Assembly (NCBI GenBank): GCA_945952585.1
Contig: CAMFII010000001.1
Span: 310,001-374,000 of the forward strand
DNA length: 64,000 nt
Source of the DNA: an uncultured Rhodobacter sp.
Lineage (GTDB): Bacteria > Pseudomonadota > Alphaproteobacteria > Rhodobacterales > Rhodobacteraceae
Direction of reading: 5' to 3'
Of the stretch, positions 1-8,592 are shown piece after piece (position 1 is the stretch's first letter; every line of letters starts with the position of its first letter). A program made the position numbers and the translations under genes. Under the pieces are notes generated by a model. The model saw nothing but the letters and a program-made list of their open reading frames with translations, was not told the origin of the DNA and did no database searches.

Positions 1-455
1 TAAGTCAGGGCGATGTCGATATCGGCGTTCCGCAACATCTCGATCAGCGCCATCTGGTGCGCCTCGGTCTGCAGGAACTCGATCTCGGGATAGCGGTCGA
101 CAAAGCCCCGGCGCAGATGCGGCAGCACGATCTGGGCGAAGGTCTGCAGGCATCCGACCTTGAAGGGTCCGCGGACACGTCCCGTGATGTCGTTGGCCAG
201 ATCGTTCAGACGGTCGGCATCGCGCAGGACGGCCTGCGCTTCGGCCAGAAAGGCCCGGCCGTCCCGGGTCAGGGACATCCCCTGCGCATGCTTGCGCACG
301 AAGAAGGGAAAGCCGAACTCGGCCTCGAGTTGCGCGATCGAGGTCGAGATCGACGGCGGCGAGACGCTGAGCTTCTCTGCCGCCTGCGAGATCGAGCCGC
401 ATTCGCCAACCGCCACCAGGTATTCAAGCTGGCGCAGAGTAAAGCGCAGCGGCAT
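1..455 (-). CDS. LysR-family transcriptional regulator (partial, C-terminus cut by window edge)
   Basis: The first 151 residues of a LysR-type regulator are visible; the gene runs off the left edge. The protein begins MPLRFTLRQLEYLVAVGE and carries a winged helix-turn-helix in about residues 5-65, including SISQAAEKLSVSPPSIST, then the linker helix and the start of the effector-binding domain. ATG at 455 is preceded by GGAGGACC, a good ribosome binding site. It is the last gene after the aldehyde dehydrogenase in the same direction (49-base gap), so it may control that leftward catabolic operon, possibly including itself. The effector is unknown. The family call is secure and the target is inference from position. 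Confidence 0.9.
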   Translation of the reverse strand, partial: MPLRFTLRQLEYLVAVGECGSISQAAEKLSVSPPSISTSIAQLEAEFGFPFFVRKHAQGMSLTRDGRAFLAEAQAVLRDADRLNDLANDITGRVRGPFKVGCLQTFAQIVLPHLRRGFVDRYPEIEFLQTEAHQMALIEMLRNADIDIALT

Positions 456-504
456 TCGCGGTCCTCCGGTCACCGCCGTCAGAATAGGGGCGGCGTCCGG
501 CCGA

Positions 505-1986
505 TCAATAGCTGATCCAGGTCGTCTTGAGCGCGCTGTACTTGTCGAAGCTGTGCAGCGACAGGTCCCGCCCGAAACCGGACTGCTTCATGCCGCCAAA
601 GGGCGTCATGGCGCTGAGGGCATCCACCGTGTTGACCGAGACGGTCCCGGCATGAAGTCGCGCCGACAGGTCGAGCGCCCGCGACAGGTCCCGCGTCCAG
701 AGCGAGGCGGCAAGGCCATAAACCGTGTCATTGGCCATCGCCACCGCCTCGTCCTCGGTGCGGAAGGTCTGGATCGACAGCACCGGGCCGAAGATCTCGT
801 CCCGCACGATGCGGGCGTCGGACCCCGCGCCGGCAAAGACCGTCGGCTGGATGAAGGCGTCCGATCCGTTCAGGCTGACACGCTCGCCGCCGCAGACCAG
901 CCGCGCCTCGGCCCGCCCCTGCGCGATGAAGCGCATGACCGTGTCGGCATGGGAGCGGTCCACCATCGACCCCATGGCTGACGACGGATCGAGGGGGTCG
1001 CCTGGCAGCGCCTGCGCGGCGCGCGCGGCCATCCGGTCGATCATCTCGTCGGCGATGCTTTCATGGACCAGCATCCGGCTGTTGGCCGAGCAGACCTCGC
1101 CCTGGTTGAAGAAGATGCCGAAGGCCGCCATGTCGGCGGCGCGGTCAAGGTCGGCATCGGGGAAGATCAGGTTGGGGCTCTTACCGCCGGTCTCAAGCCA
1201 GACCTGCTTCATGTTGGACTCGCCGGCATAGCGCATGAACAGCTTGCCGACCGCGGTCGAGCCGGTGAAAACGAGGCAATCGACATCGGGATGGCGGCCA
1301 AGCGCCTGGCCCGCATCCTCGCCGAAGCCGGGTACCACGTTCAGAACGCCGTCCGGCAAACCGGCCTCGGCCGCAAGCTCCGCGAGCCTCAGCGCAGAAA
1401 GCGGTGACTGCTCGGCCGGTTTCAGCACCACCGAATTGCCGGTCGCCAGCGCCGGGGCCAGCTTCCATGTCGCCATGTCGAGCGGGAAGTTCCACGGCAC
1501 CACCGCGCCCACGACCCCGAGCGGTACGCGGCGGACCATGGCCAGGTTGCGCCCGCCGGTCGGGGCGATCTCGTCATAAAGCTTGTCGATCGCCTCGGCG
1601 TGCCACTGGAAGAAATGCGCCGAACCGGGCGCGTCGATGCTGGCGGCATCCTTGACCAGCTTGCCCATGTCGAGGCTGTCGAGCAGCGCGAGTTCCGGCA
1701 CGTTCTCGCGGATCAGCGCGGCAAGGCGCAGGAGAACCTCCTTGCGCTCTGCCGGGGTCTTGCCCGACCAACGGCCATCGGCAAAGGCCCGGCGGGCGGC
1801 AATCACGGCACGGTCGATATCCTCGGCTCCGCCGCGCGCGACATCTGTCAGGACGTCGGCCGTTGCCGGGTTCACCGTCTCGAAGCGCGCGCCCGAGGCC
1901 GAGGGCACGAACCGTCCATCGATGAAGCACTGGTTGCGAAAGCGCAGGCCGGCGGCGCGGGACTTCCATTCGGCATGGGTGAACAT
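505..1986 (-). CDS. NAD(P)-dependent aldehyde dehydrogenase
   Basis: A full-length (493-residue) ALDH-superfamily enzyme that oxidises an aldehyde to a carboxylate with NAD(P). Visible landmarks are PWNFPLD (Asn166), the cofactor-binding FTGSTAVGK (about 240-248), the general base in LETGGKSPN (Glu265) and the catalytic cysteine in NQGEVCS (Cys299). It resembles the gamma-glutamyl-gamma-aminobutyraldehyde/betaine aldehyde dehydrogenase branch, but the substrate cannot be assigned. I chose ATG at 1986, which has GTGAGGAT a few bases upstream. A GTG at 1998 is in frame but overlaps the previous stop and lacks a clear site. It is probably co-transcribed after the DUF1028 gene and may oxidise an aldehyde made by the upstream flavoprotein. 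Confidence 0.93.
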   Translation of the reverse strand: MFTHAEWKSRAAGLRFRNQCFIDGRFVPSASGARFETVNPATADVLTDVARGGAEDIDRAVIAARRAFADGRWSGKTPAERKEVLLRLAALIRENVPELALLDSLDMGKLVKDAASIDAPGSAHFFQWHAEAIDKLYDEIAPTGGRNLAMVRRVPLGVVGAVVPWNFPLDMATWKLAPALATGNSVVLKPAEQSPLSALRLAELAAEAGLPDGVLNVVPGFGEDAGQALGRHPDVDCLVFTGSTAVGKLFMRYAGESNMKQVWLETGGKSPNLIFPDADLDRAADMAAFGIFFNQGEVCSANSRMLVHESIADEMIDRMAARAAQALPGDPLDPSSAMGSMVDRSHADTVMRFIAQGRAEARLVCGGERVSLNGSDAFIQPTVFAGAGSDARIVRDEIFGPVLSIQTFRTEDEAVAMANDTVYGLAASLWTRDLSRALDLSARLHAGTVSVNTVDALSAMTPFGGMKQSGFGRDLSLHSFDKYSALKTTWISY

Positions 1987-1994
1987 CGGTATCC

Positions 1995-2666
1995 TCACTC
2001 GTCTCCGGGCACGCCATAGCTTGGCGCCTGCGTCGGGTCTTCGGCACGGCTGACATAGGCGGCCATTTGTGGGCGATAGACCGCCCAGGCGGTTTCCAGA
2101 TCACCGATCGGGTCATCCGACCAGTCGATGCGCAGATCGACCAGCGGCCAGGACAGGCGGTCGGCCACCTTCAGCCCTGCCGAGTGGACGGGCCCCGCCT
2201 CGCCCCCGGCATCAAGCCCGGCGCGCAGGGCGGCCATCAGCCGGTCGCCCAGATGGCCGCGGGCGCCTTCGAAGGCGGCGACCATTGCGGAGGGGATGCC
2301 CTCATTGGCCAGAAGATTGCCCCCTGCCGCACAGTCGCGGCCTTGCGCCTCGCCCCAGGTGCCCAGAACGTTGGATCCGGAATGGATGGCTGTCGCGCCA
2401 CCCCGGTCGACGACCAGAAGCTGGCGGTAGGCGATATGGGCCCGGCCATCGGTCACGTCCGCCAGCGCCTGTGCGGCTGCCCGCCCCGCCTCCAGCCGGT
2501 CCAGCACCAGCGGGCCGAGTGCGGGATCGGTGACGTTCTGCGAGGCGACCGCCCCGACGCCCGCCCGCACATGCGCGCAACGCGCCGCGACCGCGGGAGA
2601 GGAGGACGAGATCACCATCCCGAACATCCCCGTCTCGGCGCAGCGCGCCACCAGCGAAAACGTCAT
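1995..2666 (-). CDS. DUF1028 family protein
   Basis: A 223-residue protein recognised as DUF1028 from its opening MTFSLVARCAETGMFG, the segment SSSPAVAARCAHVRAGVGAV and QNVTDPALGP. Members are thought to have an Ntn-hydrolase-like fold, and their activity is not established. They recur in amino-acid and nitrogen-compound catabolic clusters, often near RidA proteins, as here. There is no signal peptide, so it is presumably cytoplasmic. It lies 37 bases after the RidA stop and ends 8 bases before the chosen start of the aldehyde dehydrogenase, consistent with one operon. A role in hydrolysing or detoxifying a pathway intermediate is inference only. Confidence 0.85.
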   Translation of the reverse strand: MTFSLVARCAETGMFGMVISSSSPAVAARCAHVRAGVGAVASQNVTDPALGPLVLDRLEAGRAAAQALADVTDGRAHIAYRQLLVVDRGGATAIHSGSNVLGTWGEAQGRDCAAGGNLLANEGIPSAMVAAFEGARGHLGDRLMAALRAGLDAGGEAGPVHSAGLKVADRLSWPLVDLRIDWSDDPIGDLETAWAVYRPQMAAYVSRAEDPTQAPSYGVPGDE

Positions 2667-2703
2667 GTCTGCTGCCTTTCGTTTGGTCGCCTGCGCCCGT
2701 CGG

Positions 2704-3117
2704 TCAGTCCGGGATCACCGCCGTCGCGTCTATCTCCACCAGCCAGTCCGGGCGGGCCAGCGCGGTGACCACCACGCCGGTCGAGACCGGGTGAACGCCA
2801 CGGATGTATTCCCCCATCGTGCGATAGACCGCCTCGCGGTGTCGCACATCGGTCAGGTAGACGACGACCTTGCACAGGTGCTCCATCCGGCCACCGCATT
2901 CCTCGATCAACTGCTTGATGTTCTGCATGACCTTGTGGGTCTGTTCGACCGGGTCGTGGCTGTTGATGTTCTTCGCCGTGTCCAGATCCTGCGGGCACTG
3001 GCCGCGCAGGAAGATCGTGGTGCCGCGCGCGACGACCGCCTGGCACAGGTCGTTGTCGAGCTTCTGCTCGGGATAGGTGTCCTTGGTGTTGAACTTGCGG
3101 TGGCGGTGATGGGCCAA
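2704..3117 (-). CDS. RidA-family reactive imine/enamine deaminase
   Basis: A 137-residue member of the RidA/YjgF/YER057c family, which hydrolyses reactive enamine or imine intermediates to ketones and ammonia. The C-terminal strand ARPDWLVEIDATAVI keeps the arginine (Arg122) that binds the substrate carboxylate in the active archetype, and the EQTHKVMQNIKQLIEECGG helix is typical. I start it at a TTG (3117) because GGAGA sits about seven bases upstream and the protein then begins with the expected short N-terminus. A longer upstream reading of 18 residues is low-complexity and lacks a site. It lies between the flavoprotein and DUF1028 genes, which hints that the pathway makes an imine or enamine. 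Confidence 0.88.
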   Translation of the reverse strand: MAHHRHRKFNTKDTYPEQKLDNDLCQAVVARGTTIFLRGQCPQDLDTAKNINSHDPVEQTHKVMQNIKQLIEECGGRMEHLCKVVVYLTDVRHREAVYRTMGEYIRGVHPVSTGVVVTALARPDWLVEIDATAVIPD

Positions 3118-3150
3118 GGGGGGTCTCCGTTGGTGTCGGTCGGGTTTCGC

Positions 3151-3166
3151 GCCCCGAGGTCGGGGC
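3151..3166 (-). other. Intercistronic hairpin between flavoprotein and RidA genes
   Basis: GCCCCGA-GG-TCGGGGC forms a perfect seven-base-pair arm (or a shorter stem with a four-base loop). No T-tract follows in the leftward direction, so it is more likely an RNA-processing or stability element than a terminator. It sits in the 68-base gap between the flavoprotein stop and the RidA start. Confidence 0.4.
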
Positions 3167-3185
3167 ATCATGTCGTGTCAGTGGA

Positions 3186-4472
3186 TCACAGGCGAGCGGC
3201 AGGGTCCACGCCCGTGGGGCGATAGGCCTGATAGGTGCGCTGGATCGCGATCTGGTCGGCCAGAAACTTGGCATCGTGCCAGACGCCCCAGATGAAGGCG
3301 GACCCCCGCCGTGACAGCCAGGGCAGGCCGACGAAATAGACGCCCGGTTCCACCGAGACGCCGCGCTGATGCCGCGGCCGGCCGCGCTCGTCAAAGGCAT
3401 CGACCTTCAGCCAGCTGAAGTCGAAGGCAAAGCCCGTCGCCCAAATGATCGAGGTCACACCCGCCTTGGCGAGGTCCAGCGACAGGATCGGATTCGTCAC
3501 GCAGTCGGGGTCAGGATCCATCTGCCGCGCCTCGGGCTCTTCCGGCAGGTCGAGGCCGTTGCGGGCGACGAAGGCGTCGGCTTCGTCCAGAACCGACAGG
3601 TAATTGGCATCGCCGCCCGCGATATTCGCAGCAAGGTCCGGCGCAAAGGTCATCACGCCGTCCTTGAAAGACTCGGTCCGGCCGACCAGCGTCATCCCCT
3701 GATGGGCGAGGCGGCGGAAATCGATGGTCTTGCCACCCTCGGCCCCGCTGACGGCGATAGTGACATGCTCGGTCCCCGGCGAGGGTGCTGCGGCGTCCCA
3801 CTTGCCCAGAACCCCCAGCCACCAGACAAAGTCGCGGCCGCGATAAGCGCGGGGCGGACGGTCGTGCGGGCCGACCGAGAGATAGACTTTGCGGCCAGAC
3901 TGGAGGAGTTCGTCGGCGATCTGGGCGCCCGACGATCCGGCGCCAACGACCAGCACCGCCCCTTCGGGCAGTTGCGCGGGATTGCGATAGGCGTTCGAAT
4001 GGATCTGCATGACCCCTGCCCCTTCGGGCACGATCGGCGGGATGATCGGCTTCTGGAACGGACCAGTCGCGGCGACGATCCGGCGGGCCTCGATCGGGCC
4101 TTCGGAGGTCTCGACGTGGAAGCCAGGGCGGCCGGCATTGCGCCGCACCGACGTCACCTCGACCCCGCAGCGGATCGGGGTGCCGGTCTTTTCGGAATAG
4201 GCGACGAAGTAATCGGCGATCGTCTCCTTCGGGGCGAAGGCATCTGCGGGGGCGCCGGTGAAGTCGAAATCGGGAAAGCGGTCGTGCCAGGCCGGCCCGT
4301 TCGCCACCAGTGAGTCCCACCGTTCCGAGCGCCAGCGTTCGGCGATACGTGCCCGTTCCAGCACCAGATGTGGCACGCCTTTCTGCGTCAGGTGCGCGCT
4401 CATCGCCAGACCGGCCTGCCCGCCACCGACGACAAGCGTGTCTATCATTTCAACAGGCATATCAGTCGGCAT
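3186..4472 (-). CDS. CzcO/FMO-like flavin-dependent monooxygenase
   Basis: A 428-residue two-dinucleotide-binding flavoprotein. The N-terminal FAD site VVGGGQAGLAMSAH lies near residue 14 and a second NAD(P)H-binding site VLVVGAGSSGAQIADELL near 175. Between them, FQKPIIPPIVPEG...QIHSNAYRNP matches the FMO/CzcO signature region, and ATGF near the C-terminus is also typical. Such enzymes oxygenate N or S atoms or act as Baeyer-Villiger-type oxidases, and the substrate is unknown. ATG at 4472 is preceded by GGAAGGAC. An in-frame start 20 residues upstream is possible but less supported. It is the first gene of the leftward operon with RidA, DUF1028 and the aldehyde dehydrogenase, so it probably begins that pathway. 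Confidence 0.85.
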   Translation of the reverse strand: MPTDMPVEMIDTLVVGGGQAGLAMSAHLTQKGVPHLVLERARIAERWRSERWDSLVANGPAWHDRFPDFDFTGAPADAFAPKETIADYFVAYSEKTGTPIRCGVEVTSVRRNAGRPGFHVETSEGPIEARRIVAATGPFQKPIIPPIVPEGAGVMQIHSNAYRNPAQLPEGAVLVVGAGSSGAQIADELLQSGRKVYLSVGPHDRPPRAYRGRDFVWWLGVLGKWDAAAPSPGTEHVTIAVSGAEGGKTIDFRRLAHQGMTLVGRTESFKDGVMTFAPDLAANIAGGDANYLSVLDEADAFVARNGLDLPEEPEARQMDPDPDCVTNPILSLDLAKAGVTSIIWATGFAFDFSWLKVDAFDERGRPRHQRGVSVEPGVYFVGLPWLSRRGSAFIWGVWHDAKFLADQIAIQRTYQAYRPTGVDPAARL

Positions 4473-4673
4473 GTCCGCGTCCTTCCGTTCGGATGTCAGT
4501 CCCGCCTCGGGTGCCGCCCTGTCTGGCAGCACCCAAATGGGCCATAAAGCAGCGTTTCACTCATTGATGATTAGCCTGCGCCTATCCATTCGAAAGCAGG
4601 GTCCGCCGCGACCCGCGTTGCCCCGCATCCGTTTGTCTGAGAACATCGGAGGCATAGAGGAAGGGGATCCCCG
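4473..4673. promoter_or_regulatory. Divergent promoter region (flavoprotein operon / cupin-SnoaL gene)
   Basis: This 201-base gap separates the divergent starts at 4472 and 4674 and must hold both promoters. It has a locally AT-richer patch around 4550-4600. I found no convincing -35/-10 pair or clean dyad and cannot place the binding site of the nearby LysR protein. Confidence 0.4.
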
Positions 4674-5339
4674 ATGCGCGCACAGGCCCAACCACATGTC
4701 CATATCGACGATGACCGGTTTCGGGTCACGGAATGGCGGTTTGCCCCCGGGGCCGAGACCGGCTGGCACCGGCATGGCCATGACTATGTGATCGTGCCGC
4801 TGACCGATGGCACGCTGGCGCTCGATCTTCCGGCTGGGCAGCAGGCGCAGGCGCAGCTGACGCAGGGCGTTCCCTATTCCCGCCGCGAGGGGGTGGAGCA
4901 CAACGTCATCAACGCCTCGGCCACAGCCCCGCTGGCCTTCCTCGAGGTCGAAGTGGTGGATGACGAGATCGCCCACCGCCGCCGCGCGACGATGGAACGG
5001 CTGATGGCGGCTTTCAACGCCCGGGACGTGGACGGGCTCATGGCCTGCATGGCGGAGGACTGCGCCTTTCACGCCGCGGGCGGCAAGGAGGTCGAAGGCA
5101 CGATCCATCAAGGCCGCGCCGCCGTCCGCGCCGCCTATGCGGCGATCTTCGAAACCTTCGCGGAAGCGGCCTGGACCGAAGGCAGCCATGCCGTTGCGGG
5201 CGAGACGGGCCTGTCAAGCTGGCGCTTCGTGGGAAAGACGCGCGAGGGTCAGATCGTCGATGTGCGCGGCTGCGACATCTTCCACTTCGACGGGGACCTG
5301 ATCGCGCTGAAGGACAGCTATCGCAAGGCGCGGATCTGA
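4674..5339 (+). CDS. Cupin-SnoaL fusion protein
   Basis: A 221-residue protein joining two small folds. Residues 1-100 form a cupin domain, with the metal-binding-like pattern GWHRHGHDYVIVPLTDG near 30-46 and a later histidine in GVEHNVIN. Residues from about 103 form a SnoaL/NTF2-like alpha+beta barrel, from MERLMAAFNARDVDGLMAC to DIFHFDGDLIALKDSYR. Both folds occur in ring-opening, isomerase or dioxygenase enzymes. The exact reaction is unknown. ATG at 4674 has AGGAAGGGG just upstream. It is divergent from the flavoprotein operon and followed by a terminator, so it forms its own unit. The domain calls are firm and the function is inference. Confidence 0.8.
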   Translation: MRAQAQPHVHIDDDRFRVTEWRFAPGAETGWHRHGHDYVIVPLTDGTLALDLPAGQQAQAQLTQGVPYSRREGVEHNVINASATAPLAFLEVEVVDDEIAHRRRATMERLMAAFNARDVDGLMACMAEDCAFHAAGGKEVEGTIHQGRAAVRAAYAAIFETFAEAAWTEGSHAVAGETGLSSWRFVGKTREGQIVDVRGCDIFHFDGDLIALKDSYRKARI

Positions 5340-5361
5340 CGGGCGCCTGGTCGGATGAAGA

Positions 5362-5390
5362 CCGGCCGCCCCTTTTGAAAGGGCGGCCGG
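5362..5390. terminator. Bidirectional terminator hairpin between convergent genes
   Basis: CCGGCCGCCC (5362-5371) pairs perfectly with GGGCGGCCGG (5381-5390) around a nine-base loop, CTTTTGAAA. It lies between the stop of the cupin-SnoaL gene (5339) and the stop of the leftward binding-protein gene (5408), where a shared terminator is expected. The T-run is inside the loop rather than after the stem, so termination efficiency is uncertain. Confidence 0.65.
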
Positions 5391-5407
5391 AAACGGTGTT
5401 CAACCTG

Positions 5408-6589
5408 TCACTTCATCAGGTCGGCGACAGGGATGGGCTTCGAGATCGTCCACTGATCCACCACGGCCGGCTTACCGGCATTGGTCTCGACGATCAGGTA
5501 GCGCGCCTGGTTCTGGTGGTGCAGCTCGCTGGTGAAGGTGCGCGGCCCGAACAGCGTCGGCTCGTCCTTCATCTTTTCCAGCTCGGCCACGACCGCGTCG
5601 GCATCGGTCGTGCCGGCCCGTTCGACGGCCTTGGCCCAGACGTCGATCATCACGTAGCCGGGATAGACGTACTGGGTCGACGGATCGCCGCCCGTCGCTT
5701 CCTTGTACTTGGCATTGAAGGCGGTGACATCGGGGTTCGGGTCATCGCCATAGATCGAGCCCTGGACCGGGACGTAGAAGTTCGACAGGTCAGGCACGGC
5801 CGACAGCCAGTAGGAGCCGTCCACGCCCGAGCCGTTCAGGATCATCGAGTTGATGCCGGCGGCCCGGATCTGCTTGATGGCCGAAACCGCGCCCGGCATC
5901 ATCGTGCAGAGCATGATCGCGTCCGGCTCCTGCGGCAGCGACTTGATGCGGGTGATCTGGGCGGCGATCGAGGCATCCTCGTTCAGGAAGGTGTCCTCGC
6001 CCACCAGCTTGGCATCGGCCAGCTGCGGCAGCATCCAGTCGAAGCCGTCGCAGATCCCCTTGTTGTACTCGGTCCAGGTGTCGAGCAGGCGGTAGAAGGT
6101 CCGGGCGTTCTTCTTGTTGTAGGCCCATTCCGCCATCGTCGCGCCCTGCACGGCGGCAAGGACCGAGGCCGAGAACGAGTGCGGGCCCACGCCCTGGATG
6201 CCGGCCTTGATCGATTCCGCGCAGAGGAAGAACGACACGAGACCCGAGCTTTCGGCAGCAAGCGCGGCCGGCGAGCCGAAATCGTAGTCACAGGACACGA
6301 CCACAAGGTCGGCGCCCTCATCGATCACCGAAAGCCCGGCTTTCGCCCCTTCGGCCCGGTCGGTCTTGGTGTCGGCATTCACGACCTCGATCTGCTTGCC
6401 CAGCAGGCCGCCGGCATCGTTGATCTCCTTGATGCGGATCATCGCGGCGTCCTGAGCGGGCTTGTCGTAGGCCTGCATGAAGCCGGTCTCGGCCGTGGCA
6501 AAGCCCACGACGATCTTGTCGTCATCCGCAAGAACCGGCGCGGCCAGACATGTCGAGGCGGCAAGGACGGTTAGAAGAAGTTTTCTCAT
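5408..6589 (-). CDS. ABC transporter substrate-binding protein, branched-chain amino acid/amide type
   Basis: A 393-residue periplasmic binding protein of the LivJ/AmiC (HAAT) class. It begins MRKLLLTVLAASTCLAAPVLA, a signal peptide cleaved after about residue 21, then DDDKIVVGFATAETGFMQ, the usual first strand of type I periplasmic binding folds. ATG at 6589 is preceded by AAGGAG, so longer in-frame readings upstream can be discarded. It is the distal gene of the transporter set, after two permeases, two ATPases and hyuAB. The ligand is unknown. Placement in one unit with a hydantoinase/oxoprolinase pair suggests the compound those enzymes open, or its precursor. Confidence 0.92.
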   Translation of the reverse strand: MRKLLLTVLAASTCLAAPVLADDDKIVVGFATAETGFMQAYDKPAQDAAMIRIKEINDAGGLLGKQIEVVNADTKTDRAEGAKAGLSVIDEGADLVVVSCDYDFGSPAALAAESSGLVSFFLCAESIKAGIQGVGPHSFSASVLAAVQGATMAEWAYNKKNARTFYRLLDTWTEYNKGICDGFDWMLPQLADAKLVGEDTFLNEDASIAAQITRIKSLPQEPDAIMLCTMMPGAVSAIKQIRAAGINSMILNGSGVDGSYWLSAVPDLSNFYVPVQGSIYGDDPNPDVTAFNAKYKEATGGDPSTQYVYPGYVMIDVWAKAVERAGTTDADAVVAELEKMKDEPTLFGPRTFTSELHHQNQARYLIVETNAGKPAVVDQWTISKPIPVADLMK

Positions 6590-6626
6590 CTTTCTGGTCT
6601 CCTTGTTGGGTCTTCTTGTTGCTCGG

Positions 6627-7676
6627 TCAGGTGTTGGGGCCTGCACGGCCCGGCTTGTCCGATCCTGCACGCGGCAGGGTCAGTTCGCGGTTGCCCATGA
6701 TCCCGGCGGGCCGGAACATGAGGATGAGGATCATCACGGCGCCGAGAGCAATTTCCTGCACGCCGCCCGGCAGGGCGAAGGTCGAGGTGCCGATCTTCAC
6801 CCCGGCCTCGAGCCAGCGCAGGACCTGGATCAGGGTCGACAGGATCAGGACGCCAAGGACCGCGCCGGACAGCGATCCCATGCCGCCCACCACCAGCATC
6901 GACAGGGTGATGAAGGTGAGGCCGAGGTAGAAGGTGTCGGGCGTGACGATCCCGATCGAATTGGCATAAAGCGCGCCCCCCATGCCCATGATCGCGCCCG
7001 AGACGACGAAGGCGATCAGCCGCATCCGCGGGATATCGACGCCCGAGGCGGCGGCGGCCGTGGGCTCGTCGCGCGCAGCGCGGAGCGCGAGGCCATAGCG
7101 CGAAATCCCGTAGGCCCAGGCGATGACCACCGCTAGGATCGCGGCGATCAGATAGGGCCAGACCGACCGGACAATCGGGATGCCGACGACCGACGAGGTC
7201 GCGGCCGTCACGCTTTCCCAGTTCGAGTAGATCGAGTTCACCATCGCCAGCATGGCGAAGGTGGCGATCGAGGCCGCGATGCCCGACAGCCGCATCAGCA
7301 CTGCCCCGAAGATCAGCGCCCAAAGGGCCGCCCATCCCGCCCCCACGGCGGCGGCGGCCCAGTAGGGAATCTCGGTCTGCATCAGCCAGTCCGGCAGGCC
7401 GGGCATCGAGGTGGCCTTGAGCATCGGCTTGATCGTGGTCCAGGCGGCGACATAGCCGCCGAGGCAGGCGAAGGCGGTGTGGCCGAAGCTGATGACGCCC
7501 GAATTGCCGATGAAGACCCACAGGCCGACGACGAAGATCACCTTGAGGAAGATGTCGATGATCGTCTGGTTGAAGGGCTTCGATCCGGCGGCCCAGGCAA
7601 CCAGCGCGAAAGCGACCAGAAGCAGGCTCAACAGGACCGGCGTGGCGATGGAGCGGCGGATGACGGACCGGGCCAT
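6627..7676 (-). CDS. LivM-type ABC transporter permease
   Basis: A 349-residue inner-membrane permease of the branched-chain amino acid family. It has multiple hydrophobic segments, and the family stretches GHTAFACLGGYVAAW and GGMGSLSGAVLGVLIL are visible. It pairs with the LivH-type permease directly upstream. I prefer ATG at 7676, one base after the preceding stop and with GGAG about nine bases upstream. A GTG at 7685 is also in frame but sits right on that GGAG. It moves the substrate delivered by the binding protein encoded downstream. Confidence 0.93.
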   Translation of the reverse strand: MARSVIRRSIATPVLLSLLLVAFALVAWAAGSKPFNQTIIDIFLKVIFVVGLWVFIGNSGVISFGHTAFACLGGYVAAWTTIKPMLKATSMPGLPDWLMQTEIPYWAAAAVGAGWAALWALIFGAVLMRLSGIAASIATFAMLAMVNSIYSNWESVTAATSSVVGIPIVRSVWPYLIAAILAVVIAWAYGISRYGLALRAARDEPTAAAASGVDIPRMRLIAFVVSGAIMGMGGALYANSIGIVTPDTFYLGLTFITLSMLVVGGMGSLSGAVLGVLILSTLIQVLRWLEAGVKIGTSTFALPGGVQEIALGAVMILILMFRPAGIMGNRELTLPRAGSDKPGRAGPNT

Positions 7677-7677
7677 G

Positions 7678-8592
7678 TCAGACACGCTCCTTGGTGCCGC
7701 GCGCCGCGAGGATGCCCTGCGGGCGGAAGATCAGGACAAGGATAACCGCCGCATAGACGAAGGCATCGCGGAAGGCGCGGGCATCGGGCGGCAGGATCAC
7801 CTGCATCACCGTCGCCACCGTGCCGATGAGGAAGCCGGCCAACACCGCGCCTGCGAGGCTCCCCATCCCGCCGATGACCGTGGCGATGAAGGCCATCAGC
7901 ATGACGTTCGCGCCCATCATGATGTTGGCCGTCCCGGTCTGGCTGCCGAGGATCAGCGCAATTGCCGCGGCCAGCGCACCCGACAGTGCGAAGGCGCCCA
8001 TGATCACCCGGTTCGCCCGCACGCCCAGCATCCGAGCCATCGTGAAGTTCTCGGCCGCGGCCCGCATTTCGAGGCCGAAGCGCGTGCGACGCAGGAAGGC
8101 CGTCAGGCCGAACAGGACGGCGATGGTGACAAGGATGGTGATGAGCTGGAGGAGTGGGATCCGCGCGCCCAGGATCTCGACCGGCTGGGACAGTTCGGGC
8201 AGGAGCGAGATGCTCTTCGGCCGCGACGAGAAGAGCATCAGCAGGAAGTAGCGGATGACGAAGCCAAGCGCGAAGGACGCGATCATCATCGTCGCCGGGT
8301 TCGCGCGTCGGAACCGCCGGAACACCAGAAGTTCGGACAAAACCGAAAGCCCCGCACCGATGGCCAGCACGAAGGGGATCAGCAGGAACCAGGGCAAGTT
8401 GCCGGCGAAGATGATGGCCACCGCGTCGACCGAGGGCCAGAGCAGCGCGAAGACGCAGAAGGCGATTACGTCACCATGGGCGAAGTTCACCAGCCGCATC
8501 ACCCCGAAAATCAGCGCGATCCCGAGCGCCCCGAGCGCATAGAGCGACCCGAGCGAGAGCGCATCGAAGACGACCTGGAGAAGCGATCCCAT
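7678..8592 (-). CDS. LivH-type ABC transporter permease
   Basis: A 304-residue integral membrane permease beginning MGSLLQVVFDALSLGSLYAL, with the family-typical GVMRLVNFAHGDVIAF and GGMGSLAGAVLAGFLIG. It overlaps the stop of the LivF gene by one base (TGATG), a sign of translational coupling. With the LivM partner it forms the heterodimeric channel of a HAAT-family importer. The substrate is inferred only from the hyuAB neighbours. Confidence 0.94.
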   Translation of the reverse strand: MGSLLQVVFDALSLGSLYALGALGIALIFGVMRLVNFAHGDVIAFCVFALLWPSVDAVAIIFAGNLPWFLLIPFVLAIGAGLSVLSELLVFRRFRRANPATMMIASFALGFVIRYFLLMLFSSRPKSISLLPELSQPVEILGARIPLLQLITILVTIAVLFGLTAFLRRTRFGLEMRAAAENFTMARMLGVRANRVIMGAFALSGALAAAIALILGSQTGTANIMMGANVMLMAFIATVIGGMGSLAGAVLAGFLIGTVATVMQVILPPDARAFRDAFVYAAVILVLIFRPQGILAARGTKERV

